A DNA stretch of 64,000 bases from Rhodocollybia butyracea (GCA_015501585.1 JADNRY010000090.1:155687-219686); one strand, 5' to 3'. Shown: positions 1 to 12,300, numbered from the stretch's first letter. A program made the numbers and translations. The notes: generated by a model not told the origin, from the sequence alone.

Positions 1-488
1 GAATTTCGTTGGGACTGAACGTAGGGGGCAGGCGTTGAGGCGGAAAGGGATGGAGAGGATTTTAAGCGTGTGAGGGGTTGGAGGAACATAGCGACTTTGG
101 AAACCAGCGAAGTTGGTGGTGATTCTACAGGGAGGGGATTGGTATGAGCCGTCACCGAATCTGCAAAGGGGAGCTCCGCCTGAAGTCCAGCATTAGCTTG
201 AGCTTTCTTATTAGCTGACTGACGGCGACGTTTATCGCGCCGCCTGGCGTTGTCTCTCGTTTGAATTTGCTCCCCCTCGTCTATTCCTAATTCATCCCCC
301 TCGTCAATTCCCAAATCGCAGTAGACGGTTACTTGAGGAGCATCGCCAATAGAAGCTCGTGTTAGCGTCAAAAAATCAAACCCAGGAGGTGCAAACCATG
401 GCCGTACACGCTGCAGAGCCAGCGTTAATACCTGCAACTCTGAGAATTTTTGCAGTTTGCTTACCGCGTTATTTAAGAAATAGGTCAT
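1..488 (-). CDS. Hypothetical protein, N-terminal part (runs off left edge)
   Basis: A minus-strand frame opens with ATG at 488-486 and stays open for about 162 codons to base 1, so the 3' end lies outside the window. The protein starts MTYFLNNAVSKLQKF. It has an acidic stretch with a short internal repeat (GIDEGDELGIDEGE), then a basic Arg/Lys-rich stretch (RDNARRRDKRRRQ), then a Ser/Pro/Thr-rich part. No family is recognised and no signal peptide or membrane segment is visible. The acid-then-base layout would suit a nuclear or nucleic-acid-associated protein, but that is only inference. A long open frame without stops in AT-neutral DNA supports a real exon; no consensus intron is needed inside it. 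It lies 115 bp downstream of the next minus-strand gene. Confidence 0.5.
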   Translation of the reverse strand, partial: MTYFLNNAVSKLQKFSELQVLTLALQRVRPWFAPPGFDFLTLTRASIGDAPQVTVYCDLGIDEGDELGIDEGEQIQTRDNARRRDKRRRQSANKKAQANAGLQAELPFADSVTAHTNPLPVESPPTSLVSKVAMFLQPLTRLKSSPSLSASTPAPYVQSQRN

Positions 489-603
489 AGGATTCAATTA
501 AACGATGCTAAGATAGAGATACCTCGTCAGCCTGTAGATCTTGATTAAAATAGAAGGGGAATAGAAAGAAAATGGGAGGAAAATGGGCCGGAAGCCCCAA
601 AGC

Positions 604-978
604 TCAATTTATAGCCCAGCGTGCGTAGTTAGGTCCGATCGGGTCCGAACCAGTAGTCCTACGGCGACAAAAGGCTTCTAATAGAGTTCGAGTAGACTCC
701 TCGACGCGTTCAAACACGTTGAATGTTCCCCAGCCACCCAAAGTGGATCCAGAAGCAAGCTTCTGATTCACGGCTCTAGGAATTTGGGAAGCGTTCAAAC
801 GCTCTGAAAGAAGAAAAGATAAGGAAAATTTAGAGCAATAGACGTACCGTAAAGTATTTTGAAGCCAACGCGGCCTCGGAATCCAACGTAGTAGTTAAAG
901 GAAGAGAGTAAACAGAAATTAACGCCTTGTTACGCGCACACGTGACGGGCGCCAAAGGCTGTTGTAACTCGCTGCCAT
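604..978 (-). CDS. Small three-exon hypothetical protein (87 aa)
   Basis: I join three minus-strand exons: 978-942, 874-848 and 803-604. The introns are 941-875 (GTGTGC..GAG) and 847-804 (GTACGT..CAG, with a pyrimidine-rich 3' end). The phases add up to exactly 88 codons including the TGA stop. The product begins MAASYNSLWRPSRRVGFK and ends PIGPNYARWAIN. It is basic at the N terminus, has a Gly-rich centre (ASGSTLGGWGTFN) and a mid-region helix rich in Glu/Arg. The basic, Arg/Ser-containing start could be a mitochondrial targeting sequence, but no family is recognised. The second intron is convincing; the first, with its ATG, is a best fit among alternatives. Confidence 0.5.
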
Positions 979-1148
979 TGTCTTTGTTTCCTCCGACTAG
1001 CTATTACTTATTTACTTATAGAGCTCTACAACTAGTACAGATAGTGCTTTGAGCACTGTGCTCCCGTTTTCTCCGCAGTTTTCCATCTCTTCATCCCCCG
1101 CGCATGCCAACGTTCCAGTGGCTTCCAAAATGTATACCTAATAAATAA

Positions 1149-1789
1149 CTAAATGCGAAATGCCTTTACAAAGTGCCATGCGAGGCTTTGCGTATTTGCT
1201 TTCTCTCTGGAGAGGGGGCCCGCAGAGTAGGGGAGGGAGAGGTATCCTATCTTAACCTAAATAGCGCAAGCGTGACATTACTCCGTTCATCTAAATAGAT
1301 TTGCTTACCTCTCGTTGTTGGATTTGAGCCGTTGAAGAAAGGGGCGCAGCTGATTTTCGAAGTTCATCCATGCTTAAAGTAGGTATAGGATGTGCGTTTA
1401 ACTGCCAAGTGATATACCTTCATAAAATTACATTACGAAGTTAGCGTTGTACTTACCTGTTTGCGTTTGCCTTTTGAGTGCAACGGAACTAATGGAGGAA
1501 GTGACGCCACCGCTGTACGGAGTTCATCAACGCTTAAAGTTGGAGGAGGAGCAGGATTGCTTGATCCCTGCTAGAAATGTTAATAAGATAACTGACTGCG
1601 TAAGTGTCTTACGCTGGAAGGGACGTTATCAAGTACAATCCATTCGGATTGTTCTGTGGATGAAGGCGGGGATTGCAACTGTACAGTATCAGTTATAGAG
1701 CTTAATACTTGCCTCCGATTAGTATTACTGACCTTTGGCAACCCGTTTTCATCAAATATAATCCACTGGTCGGATGGGAAGGTTTGCAC
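1149..1789 (-). CDS. Hypothetical protein, C-terminal four exons with a duplicated exon
   Basis: Four minus-strand segments join in one frame at phase 0: up to 1613, 1570-1457, 1401-1309 and 1256-1149 (TAG). The introns between them are 41-55 nt with donors GTAAGA, GTAAGT and GTAAGC and acceptors TCTAG, GGCAG and TTTAG. Exons 2 and 3 are related: each carries a PTLS(V/M)DELR motif followed by an Ala/Pro/Leu stretch, which points to an old exon duplication. The 5' end is unclear: the frame stays open upstream of 1789 to about 1858 without an ATG, so a further exon is likely; a competing frame in 1858-1750 (NFSEDTDRKLFMRAEG) is also protein-like. No family is recognised. Consistent phases across three introns are the main support. 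Confidence 0.45.
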
Positions 1790-1859
1790 AAGCGGCCAGG
1801 AAGGCCCCTTCAGCGCGCATGAATAACTTTCTATCAGTATCTTCGGAGAAGTTCAAACC

Positions 1860-2417
1860 TGATATGAATTCATGTTGCGGAGCTCTAGCCAACGTTTCAC
1901 GAAGATACAACGCCTAAGTTCGTCGCTTTGGAAAACAGACTCGAGGGTTTGCAACAGTATAACGGCTCAGTCGACGTCAAAGTACTGTATCATTGGGCAA
2001 AATTAAAAGAATAGTACTGCTTTGCTTAAAGTTACGGTCCGTATCTGGAGTTTTGGCTTTTTCATCGCCTTTGTGAGATACCGGAGCTTTGAGCCTAGGT
2101 ATTCCGACGTCAAATACGAAGGTTGCTACGCCGGGGCAGTCGGGACAAGTACGATGGGACCTGGATAAAAAGGAAGGCGAGTAAGTCACAATCGATTAAT
2201 ACCAACTGAATTGAGAGATCTACGGTTTTGTACTTTGTGTAGTCTTAAATCGAAGCATATTGCTCAAGGTTTGATTGAAACGCTAGCCTATTTGAGCTAG
2301 GATCCCGACGCAGGAGCGGAACGGCAAAAAAGACGCTCAAATCTAATAAGCGCCAAAAAGATAACAGCGATTCCGTTATGCAATGCTTATCTAAACTTTG
2401 TGGGGACTGCATTTGCG
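1860..2417. other. Intergenic stretch, no convincing gene
   Basis: A minus-strand open frame at 2189-1977 (about 70 codons, GTG start, no ATG) is the only open stretch of note. It has two CxxC-like cysteines (RTCPDCPG) but no supporting intron or start, so I do not call it. I see no repeat structure here. Confidence 0.4.
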
Positions 2418-2552
2418 GCGATGAGTGGGATTACGATACTGCACGACAGTCTCAGTTTGCGAGTTAGAGCTAGAATTAATGAAAGACACTTACTTTGCGT
2501 CGATGAAAGATGATGCATGATGTGTTATTAAATATCCGCCTGGCTCAGCAGT
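2418..2552 (-). pseudogene. Inverted copy of a Rho GEF exon-intron-exon fragment
   Basis: Read on the minus strand, this stretch matches 7048-7190 of the Rho GEF gene. It includes the end of one exon, the whole intron with GTAAGTGTC donor and TGCAG acceptor, and the start of the next exon. Over about 97 aligned bases from 7093 I count about ten differences, all transitions. Because the intron is kept, this is a DNA-level duplication and not a retrocopy. It ends near 7190 and 7048 with no sign of a target duplication. It sits about 200 bp upstream of the TATA box of the copper radical oxidase gene. Confidence 0.85.
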
Positions 2553-2746
2553 AGGCGCCCAGTACTCAGCGCATAGCATGAAGTACGGGATCATGCTAAG
2601 CGCCGGTACGGGAAAATGACGGGGGCGCTGTCAATGTCAGTGTCACGCCTTACCTGGACCAGTAACACTCGACCAAAGTGGTAATACTCAGGCCGTCCCA
2701 GGTGTGCCCAAGGTCCTATGCAGCACGGAAACAGGAATAGATCTCC

Positions 2747-2753
2747 TATAAAT
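2747..2753 (+). promoter_or_regulatory. TATA box of the copper radical oxidase gene
   Basis: The sequence CTATAAATAG at 2745-2754 is a near-ideal TATA element, 190 bp upstream of the chosen ATG. Between them lies a pyrimidine-rich stretch (2795-2930) of the kind seen in strongly transcribed fungal leaders. Confidence 0.6.
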
Positions 2754-2941
2754 AGACAGCATTGGCCGAGATCAGCCGATGATGAACGGCTCTATTTTCA
2801 GTTCCTGCACCACAGCAACATTTTCTTCCTCAGCGCCAGCCACCACTTCTTGACTTCATTCTCTCGTTCACTGACTGTTTTATCTTTCGCTCTTTATTTT
2901 ACAAGTTCTAATAGCCACCAGGCCACACAGCTATTCAAGCG

Positions 2942-5445
2942 ATGCTTGCTTTCGTTGCTGCTGCCGCATGGCTGGCAACGGCCTCTGCCCAAACTCCAGG
3001 CTCCTTCGCCAATGGAGGAAACACGACTGTTAGTGCGATGATGGTGAGTTGCCTGTGCGTTGAATTTCAGTTCAACCGTTTTATCGAATTTCTGTTTCTC
3101 TAGATGTTCGTCGGAAATTCTGAAAAAGTATATATTCTGGACAAGGCAGAAGGAAATGCTGCGCAAATCAATGGTCATCCAGCATGGGGTGCTGTTTGGT
3201 GAGTTGTTGTAACCAGTTATCGCGAGCCCAGAATTCTTACTTTCTGTCTAGGGATTTCAACACACATACTTCGGTTGCCATGGAAGTTGTGACCAACGTC
3301 TTTTGTGCGTCCGGGATGCATCTGCCTAACGGTTCATACGCGACCTTTGGCGGTAATGGAGCCGTCGGCATCGGAGGAAACATCGGGTCCAACACTACAG
3401 ACGGTGGAAGTGCTGCTTCCTTTGATATGACATACCAGGATTACGATGGACGAAATGCTATTCGTATCCTTAATCCATGCACCGACACCGATGACTTTTC
3501 CTCACCTCAATGCCAGTGGTTTGATAATGCCACTCTGCTTTCAATGCAAAAACAGCGCTGGTATTCTGCCGCGGAGCCTCTCGCTGATGGAACCATTGCG
3601 ATCATTGGAGGATTCGTCAACGGAGGTTATATCAACAGGAACTACCCCAACACCGATCCTGAATTTGAGGGTGGTGCGGCCGAACCAACTTACGAATTCT
3701 ATCCCGCTAACGGTACTACTGCCACCGTGATGAACTTTATGATCAAGACTTCAGGTTTGAACGCGTACGCCCACACCTATCTAATGCCTTCCGGCAAGAT
3801 GCTTGTTCAGGCCAACTATTCGACCAGTACGTTTCCTTCCTATAGTTGACGTTTTTCTCTAACGGATGTTGTAGTGCTCTGGGATCCTTCTACCAACACC
3901 GAAACTGATCTACCCGATATGCCTGGGCAAGTTGTTCGCGTGTACCCTGCCTCTGGCGGTGTTGCAATGCTTCCCCTTACTCCAGCCAACAACTATACAC
4001 CCACCGTCATTTTCTGCGGTGGTTCAAATATGACCGACGACATGTGGGGTAACTACTCCTGGCCTGTCATCGACACCTTCTACTATCCGGCCTCTAGCGA
4101 TTGCCAGCGCATCACTCCTGAACCCACTGACGGCTCTTCTCCTGTGTACATTCAGGACGATGACATGCCCGAAACTCGTACCATGGGCCAATTCATCATT
4201 TTGCCTAACGGCAAGCTGTTGATGATTAACGGCGGAGAGAATGGCACCGCAGGATACTCCGAAAATACGGACACGACCTTGGAGTACGGCCAGATGCCCT
4301 ACGGAATGTCATTGGCCGCTGCTCCTGTCGGACAACCTGCCCTCTACGATCCCGACGCTCCTTCTGGAAGCCGTTGGTCAAACGACGGATTCAGTACATC
4401 CAACATCCCTCGTCTTTACCATTCCTCTGCCATCCTCCTCCCCGATGCATCCGTCCTTGTCGCTGGTTCTAATCCCAATGTCGACGTCAACCTTACCACG
4501 TTCTTCCCGACCACCTACCAGGCCGAAATCTTTTACCCGCCCTACTTTTCCGCTTCTTCCCGCCCTGTTCCTACTGGTATCCCCAGCACACTCACTTACG
4601 GCGGCAATTACTTTGATGTTACTATTCCTGCGGCGTCGTACTCTGGCTCTGCCAATGATGCCGCTGCAAACACCACCGTTGTTGTCATTCGTCCTGGCTG
4701 GACCACGCATGCAATGAATATGGGCCAGCGTTACGTCCAACTTAACACCACCTATACTGTCAACTCTAATGGCAGTATTGTTGTACACACCTCGCAGATG
4801 CCGCCTAACGCCAACCTCTTCCAACCTGGGCCTGCAATGGTCTTCGTCGTCGTGAACGGCATACCCTCGAACGCGACCTTTGTCATCGTCGGCAGTGGAA
4901 ATATCGAGACCCAGCCCACCTCTGCCGTAGCATCTCTTCCTGCCAACGTACTCGCTGCGTCGGACACCAGCGGCAGTGGCTCAGCATCATCATCCAACAA
5001 TTCTGCAAGCTCAACCCACTCTGGCGCAATTATAGGCGGTGTGGTCGGGGCCGTTGTACTTCTGGGAATACTAGGTGCGCTCATTGGCATTTGTATATCT
5101 CGGCGTCGGCGTGCTGCCAACCGTGCTCCTAAAAATTACGCTATCAGCGACCCAAAGCCCGCGCCGAATAGCGGCTATAATATCAATTATGGCGGGTTTG
5201 CAGCGGGAGCAGGAGCAGCGCCTCGCACTAATGAAAATTTGTCCGCTGATCCTTATTATCAACAGGACTATAACGCTAGTTCCGACTGGACTCGCAGCAA
5301 TATGGCGCTGAATGTACCACCATCATCGCCGTATCGTGATGTACCGCAGCGGGAGAATGGGATGAGTATGGACATTGACCCGTATGCTGCCGAGTCGAGG
5401 ATGAGTACGAGTACACCGGACGATGGACGGAGACATAGATTCTAA
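2942..5445 (+). CDS. Membrane-anchored copper radical oxidase (glyoxal/galactose oxidase family)
   Basis: Four exons (2942-3043, 3104-3198, 3252-3826, 3875-5445) join without a phase error into a 780-residue protein. Introns are 48-60 nt with GTGAGT or GTACGT donors. Family knowledge: these secreted enzymes oxidise simple aldehydes or alcohols and reduce O2 to H2O2, using a copper ion and a Tyr-Cys cross-linked radical cofactor. What is visible: a signal peptide ending near ATASAQ (residues 1-17); the cofactor Cys in NVFCASGMHL (about Cys84); the cross-link Tyr in RWYSAAEPL (about Tyr170); the copper ligands Tyr-His in RLYHSSAILLPD (about 439-440) and His in GWTTHAMNMGQR (about 536); kelch-like Gly-rich repeats between. 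After a Ser/Thr-rich stretch there is one membrane span near 642-664 followed by RRRR and a Tyr/Asn-rich cytosolic tail of about 110 residues, so the enzyme is probably held on the plasma membrane or wall. The substrate cannot be read from sequence. The gene looks fully intact. Confidence 0.95.
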
Positions 5446-6346
5446 TCTACGGACTCCTTAATTATATATATGACTTTCCTTCCATCCGTTAATGTCAATT
5501 CTTCTATGTCGTAGTTTCTTGTTTTCCTCCCCTCGGATGCGCTAGTCGTACTTGTAGCCTTTGTATATAGCCCATATCCCTGTAAATCGATGATTTGGGT
5601 TGACTCTGACAGGAAAGCACTTGACATCGAGCTTAGTCAACGGATTCCGAACGTTGAACGCAGCAACCAACCTTGCCATTCCTGTGATGTCGAAGAACAT
5701 GGAAAGAGATTGAGCAAGACCGTCAAAGTGTTCCGACTCGACTCGGGAAAAAGCACTATAACCCTAAAACAGCCTCTGCGCTGCAGCTTACTGAGCGAGA
5801 AATCTCGTTCTAAAGGGAGAAAGGGTACAACTGCAAAGCAGAAGGCAGTTCAATTGCACGTCTTGAGGTGTTTCTTTGACGCCTGGGAGTGACCTCACCT
5901 CACTTGATTCCTTATAGATCCCGGTAGCGACACCTTTACAAAGACAGATTAGCGAGCGATAGTGTGCCGGTGCGCATCCAGACTAGTACTCAGCACTCAG
6001 CACTCATTAGAGGCATCGCAGATGCTACAAGGGTCAAAAAAGACTGTAAAAATATCAAGAATTACCGGAGGCAATTGCAGGTATTGCAAAAAAGACGGGT
6101 CAATTTCGGGCCGGTGCCTCGGCTGTGGTATTGCAACGCTTGATACTGCTTTACTTCTACCGCTTCCAACGCTTCATGGATACACCTGCATAGCTACATA
6201 GCGACACAGCTACTCTGGACACGAAACGACACGACACGACACACAACGTACTATAATACGACTCAGCGAAGAATAGAGAAGCAGGCAGTAGAAAGACGAC
6301 TACAGACGTATGCCAAAGGACGAAGAAAAACAGTTCTACACAGACG
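5446..6346. other. Intergenic region between oxidase and Rho GEF
   Basis: This holds the oxidase 3' UTR and the Rho GEF promoter and leader. A 100-codon open frame at 5590-5892 on the plus strand has no splice support or protein-like composition and I regard it as chance. A short tandem CGACA/ACACGA run lies at 6220-6245 just upstream of the Rho GEF start. Confidence 0.5.
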
Positions 6347-9300
6347 ATGCCCTCGAACATATCCAAAGGATCTCACAGGCCCACCGATGTCTCAGCGGAC
6401 GAAGATTTGCAACAGCTGTATGACCAAGTCTGGGCTGGATTTGAATCAGAGGATACGTTGCTCTCAACAGCGACAGCGGCACCATACTCTGCATCTTCTT
6501 CATATTCATCTCCTCGTCCAATTTCGAGCTCAAAAGCACCGAGTCCGAATTCAAATCCACAATATTATCAGAGAGCAGAGACAGAGGACGTGTAGTAGAC
6601 CCTGAAACAGAAGATATCTCCAAGATATACAGTGTGTACGGCGATAGCGGTACTGGCACAGTTGACGAATATTATCGTTCTCCTTCAAGTGCCAGTTCCA
6701 GCTACTATCCCTATGCCGATCCAAATTCCTCTCTATCCCCGATATCACCCGTATCAACAGCATCCACGACGGCTGCAACGTACGCGCCGAGTACTCATGG
6801 CCATCATAGGAGACCTAGCAGCGCAGGACGAGATCGTAGTGGAAGCGGAGCCAGAAAACTTCCTCTCCCACCAGCCCAGACTCATTCCCATAATAGTTCG
6901 ATAAGTTCGTCGAGGAGACTTCCTGCTACGCCTGCGGGTCTTGTTCCTTCCGATGCCCCTGATCCTGATCCTACCCGTCGTCATCATACCGGTCTTCCAG
7001 TTAGTCCCAGTCCAAAGTCACCTATACCCAATAGCGCTACTCGTGGAAGACCTACCGCTGACCCAGGCGGATATTTAACACCACATCATCTTTCATCGAC
7101 GCAAAGTAAGTGTCTTTCATTAATCCCAGCTCCAACCCGTAAACTGAAACTGTCATGCAGTATCGCAATCCCACCTATCGCCGGCACCCAGAAGAGACCG
7201 CTCACCCGCTGCATATCAATATCAGAGCAATCGAGGCGCGCATCTTGTTGGAGGATCTGGAACGGGTGGAAGCAACACCTCGCTTGCATCTTCGATTGTT
7301 GTACCTCCGCCGACCGAACTAGGCCCAGTGCTACCATCGTTTCCACCTACTTCACCCTCTCCTTCACATCGAGGTGAGCATCGCGGCCACCGAGCGGATG
7401 AACGAGTGGCAATGAACAGGTGGAACTCGACAACCTCATCCATTGTCAATGGTGTCAACGCCCAAGGTCATTTTGTCGTTCCGTCCATTCCGACAATTCC
7501 ACCATTACCAAGTTCTTCCCAACTTTCACCTTCGCCGCGGCAACAACACGGTGATACCTCCTCATACTCTTCACAGCAGCGTGCCTATAACAACTATTCG
7601 ATCCCAGTTCCATCGATGCCAATGCCACTGCCTGATCCAAGCTATGGTGCAGATGCCGGCCCATCTACAATCGTGCGTCGACCAACGGATATACTCAGGG
7701 AGCTCAGGGAGAGAGGGAAGAGATACCGCACTACCAAAACTCGTACTCGGCGGACAGCGTTGAGGCGGCGGAGCCAGCGTACAACGAGTACGACTGGGAT
7801 GGGGATTATCAGCACCCACCATCTCCTCCGTCCCATTCTCATTCCCAGTCTCAATCTTCCTCGCGGCGACAGCAGCCCCTTCGTAATTGGGAGTATGAAT
7901 ACGAATATGGATATTCGGATTCGGACAACGCCAATGTCGGTGTTTATTCGTCGGACGAATTTATTAACTACAGTCTTTTGTCGCATATTGCAGTTCAGCT
8001 GAGGGATAAAGTGCCGAGGGGTACTCATGTGAAGGGAAGACAGCCGTACGAGGGCGCGTTTACGGGTCAGGAGGTTGTGGTGAGTATATCTAGTCTCGTT
8101 GTTCTGTTGGCTTTTCTTCAGTCATTTTACGATTTGAAGCTCTTTGTGTTCTCTGTTTGATCCGTTGTTGTATTACGCTTTTTTTTCTGATTTTGCTCTT
8201 TCCACACAGGACACCATCCAATCGCTCATCAAAAAACACCTATTGCTCAATCACTCGCTAAACCTCGTTACCACCACCTCATACCCTTCCAAATTTTCAT
8301 CGAAATCCACAGCTGTAGATCGTAAAGCCGCACTCCACGTTGCCCGCTCCCTCCAATCACAACTGTTTATCTACGAAGTGGAAGGCGATGGGAAGGAGTT
8401 GAGTGATGGGGTCGAGGATGTGTTTGTGTTTTTGGAAGATTCTATAGGCGGCTCTAGTCCGTCTGCGTCCCCTTCTACAGGTGCATCTGGATCCAAGTCA
8501 TCATCTAGGTCCGGTGGAGGTAGAAGCGATGAAATCCCTCTCCCAACAGCGGTAATAACGGTGCTTACGAGGTGTTATGTTCCGACCTGTGTAGAGGAAA
8601 AACCGTGTTATGCTTGGGATTGTCCGAAGAGAGGTCAATCGATTGGGACGATGTTAGACGCAGGGAAGGTGTTTCGATCATCTGGATATCCGTGGTATCA
8701 AAAACCTCTTTAGCCTCTGGACCAAAGCCCTCGTCTCGGAAGACCTACGACACCTCAAGAGCGGTAGCTTCTTCATCCAGCCCTTCAGCCTCAACCTCTT
8801 ATTCTACACTGGGATTAGCATTGTCGCCGGCTTTACCTTCACTTGGGTCGCGGTCCAATTCAGGATCAGCTTCAGGTTCACCGTTATCCGCCTCAGTGTC
8901 TTCAGGCACCCTCTCGCGGTTAGGTACAGCCACCGGAACAACAGGTACTGCAAGTAAAAACACTACTACCTTCACCGCGAACGTCGCCGATACAGGTAAC
9001 GCCTGGAAAACTTCTGTCCCAACCGAAGTCCTTGCCACGATCCCTCCCTTTGAAATAACCCGGCAAATCGCAATACACGACTTGATTGCCAAGGAATCTG
9101 CATACCTAGGTAATTTGGTAGTTTTGGAGGCTGATTTCTTGGGACCATTGGTGGAGTGGCTCGGGGCAATTACAGATACGAATGTGAACGCAGGAAATGA
9201 TTCTTACAACTCTCTATCGTTGTCACCCCCGCCTACGCCCTCCGGGTCCATTTTCATTTCTGGGGCTCCCTCGTCGTCTTCCCCGCCTCACGTAAATCCG

Positions 9301-12300
9301 CACTCTTCCTCTGGAACACCTTTGACACCCTCTTCTGCGCTCCCAGCGAACACAAACCTGTCGTCGTCGTCGTCATCTCCCCTTCTTGGCTTCGCGAAAC
9401 CGCTATACGCCCTTCTTTCCCTGCTCCCATCCCTAATCACATCCCACCAGCGACTGATCGACGCGCTCCGGGTCCGCGCGCGTGAGTCGCAATATAGGAT
9501 TATCGAGGGAATTGGCGATATCTATTTGGAAAAGGCGACCGGAGTAGGGGGGTGGAGGGGTGGGTGGAGTCCGCCTGCTGGTTTGGCTGATGCTTCGGGG
9601 TATGTCTTGAGTGGTGGAGGTAGTGGATTCGACGAATGGGTAGCAGTGTGGAGTCTTTCTGGGATTGGGGATTTGAGCGTTTATAGCGCAGTTGCTAATG
9701 GAATGGTGGACGAAGATAAGACGTGGGGCAACGAGGAATGGAAACGCATTGTCTCTGACCAGGAACAGAGTGGAGGGGAACAGGATTGGAATCTGCCGCA
9801 CGGTGCTGAGAACAAAGAAGAGGGTGCGTATGGAGAAGGCGAGAGAAGAGTGAATGGGAAGGATAACGTGCTTTCTGGTGAAGGTGCAGGCCGCAGTAGA
9901 ATTGGCATGCCTCTGCCCAACGTCGATTTAAAGCGGCTCACGCAACTCGTTGCCCTTCCTGCGTTGCATCTTCGCTCATATCCGTCGTTGCTTTCGGAGG
10001 TTCTGGCAGTAACCACTTCGTCTCTCCCTTCTGATGTTAATTCTACTTCCGTTTCCTCCAGCTCTCGAACCAACTCGACAAACCCGAAGCCAAGGGTTCG
10101 AGGTGGGGGTGGAAATGGGAAAGACAAGCAACGAGAGACTTCGGAAAATCCGGACGCCTCGTATCTCCGTGAAGCGATCAAGGCAATGCGAGCGTTGTTT
10201 GGGTATGCAAAGGTCAAGACATTTCAAATGAGCATGAGTTTGATCATGAGTGCCGGTACAAGTAGTGAGGGACAAGGAGGAATGGGAGAGGCAGCGTTAA
10301 AATGGGAATGGTTTGATCTGGTGTCGGATGAGGAGAAGAATGAGATTGGGAAAATGGAGGTGAAAAGACAGGCGTGAGTGGTTTTTCCTTTTGAACTGAA
10401 AAATACTGAGACCTGGTTTGTTTCAGTATCATATTCGAACTTATCAAAGGCGAAATGGCTTATGTTAAAGACCTCGAAAACGTCGAGCACGTACGTATAT
10501 TTGCTTCTGTTCCATGTCCCCGCTGTTAAAATTTGCGCTTCAGATGTACGTTACCCCGCTCGTAACTTCAACCACTTCTCCTTCCCCCATTATCCCCGCC
10601 ACTTCCCTTCCCCACTTCCTCTCCTCCGTCTTCCACAACATCTCCTCCCTCCAACGACACCACCTTTCCCTTCTCCTCTCCCTGTTCCACATCCAATACG
10701 ATGACCACCCCACCATTCGTTCCATATCTGCACCTCTCCTCGACGGCGCCTTAAACTGGCGTGAAGCTTACATGGAATACATACCCAATTATCCGATTGC
10801 AGCGTATATGATTGATAAAGAGATGAGGGTAAACCCGGCGTTCAAGGAGTTTGTGGAGAGGTGCACGCGGTTGACTGCGGCGCACAGGTTGGATATGAAG
10901 AATTTTGTAAATAGGCCGATTCCGAGACTGTTGAGGTATGAGCTGTTGTTGAAGGGAATTTTAGAGGAGACGCCGCTAGGGATAGTGAGCGGTGTGGCAG
11001 GAGGGAGGGCTCACCGGCAGGGTAGTAGAGCAGTAGGTCCCAATTCGTCTCGCGGAGTGAATCTTGAACACGAGGATCATTCTGCGATCCCTCAGGTTCT
11101 TGATGTGATACGTGGTTTGGGCAAAGATACGGAGCCTGGAGTGGTGAATGCAAAAAGTAAAGTCGAGTTATGGAAGTATAATGAGGGCCTGGTGTTCGAG
11201 CGAGGAGGGTGGATCGATATGGATTTGTTGGACAAAAGTCGGAGCTTGATATATTCGGGGAAACTGTTGAGGCAGAAGGATGGATTAGATTGGAGCGGGT
11301 GGACGGAGTTGCATGTTTTGCTGTTCGATAATTATAGTAAGCCCTCGCTCTTCTGTTTTGCAAGGAGATTCTCATAGTTTTTTGGACAGTTGTTCTTACG
11401 AAGCCCAAGGAGGGGGATGATGTGACGAAGTACCATGTCAACCGAAGAGTTAGTTTTCGAGTTTTTGCGTGTTTCCATCAACTCTGATTGATTAATTCTG
11501 GATAGCCGATACCTTTGGATCTTTTAAGTATCGACAGTCTCATTGAGCCGCCAGTTCAACGAAGCACAGGGCCTGGTCTTTTACGAGGTCTTCGTTCGCA
11601 AGGCGGCATCACCGGACATGAAACTACATCCACTGGCGACCCTCTTGTTTCGCCAGAATCCACCGCACTCATCGACTCATCAACACCCACAGAATCATCT
11701 CAATCATCATTGTCGTCTCGCTTCGTTTACCCAATTACCCTGCACCACCTAGGCCGTCTCTCACTTCATTCAATGTCCGGGTTCCCTACACCCTCATCTT
11801 TATCTCCATCCTTATCTGGATCAGGTTCGTCGTCTAGAATACAGCAAGCAATGAAGCCTCCACCAAATGTTATTTTGTATGCGGAGTCGTCTGCTGCGCG
11901 GGTTGAGTGGGGCGCCAAGTTGCAAGAAGCATTAGGGATACGGAGAGTGGTGCAAGAGAGCAATAAGGTATTCGAGGTCGAGGTGTTAAGCGGGGATACA
12001 TTCGTGGCTGCTGCTGTTGATGGGACCGGCGGAAGTAGTGGGGTGTTGGGTGGGGTGGACGGAGGAGCATTTACTGGAAATGTTACCTGTTCGGTACCGT
12101 TTAGTGGGTCCTTTTTTTATCGGAGCGAAGTGGACATGTGCTTATTCGCTTTCCCAGATACAACGGATGGGAGAGGTCTGATCGCTGTTGGATGTGCCGA
12201 AGGTGTTTGGATTGGTTTCAGGCATGATCCCAAATGTATGCCGTTTCGTATTGACTTGGTCTCGTACTGATGTACACTTGTCAAAGCCATGCGACGGGTT

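Noticed and set aside
2718..3041. Plus-strand 107-codon frame over the oxidase leader
   Set aside because: It covers the TATA box, leader and first exon in another frame; the signal peptide and splice pattern fix the real frame.
4241..5120. Antisense and alternate frames inside the oxidase gene
   Set aside because: They are shadows of a conserved coding exon with GC-rich third positions.
5590..5892. 100-codon open frame between the two host genes
   Set aside because: No splice sites, no protein-like composition, and it overlaps the expected untranslated regions.
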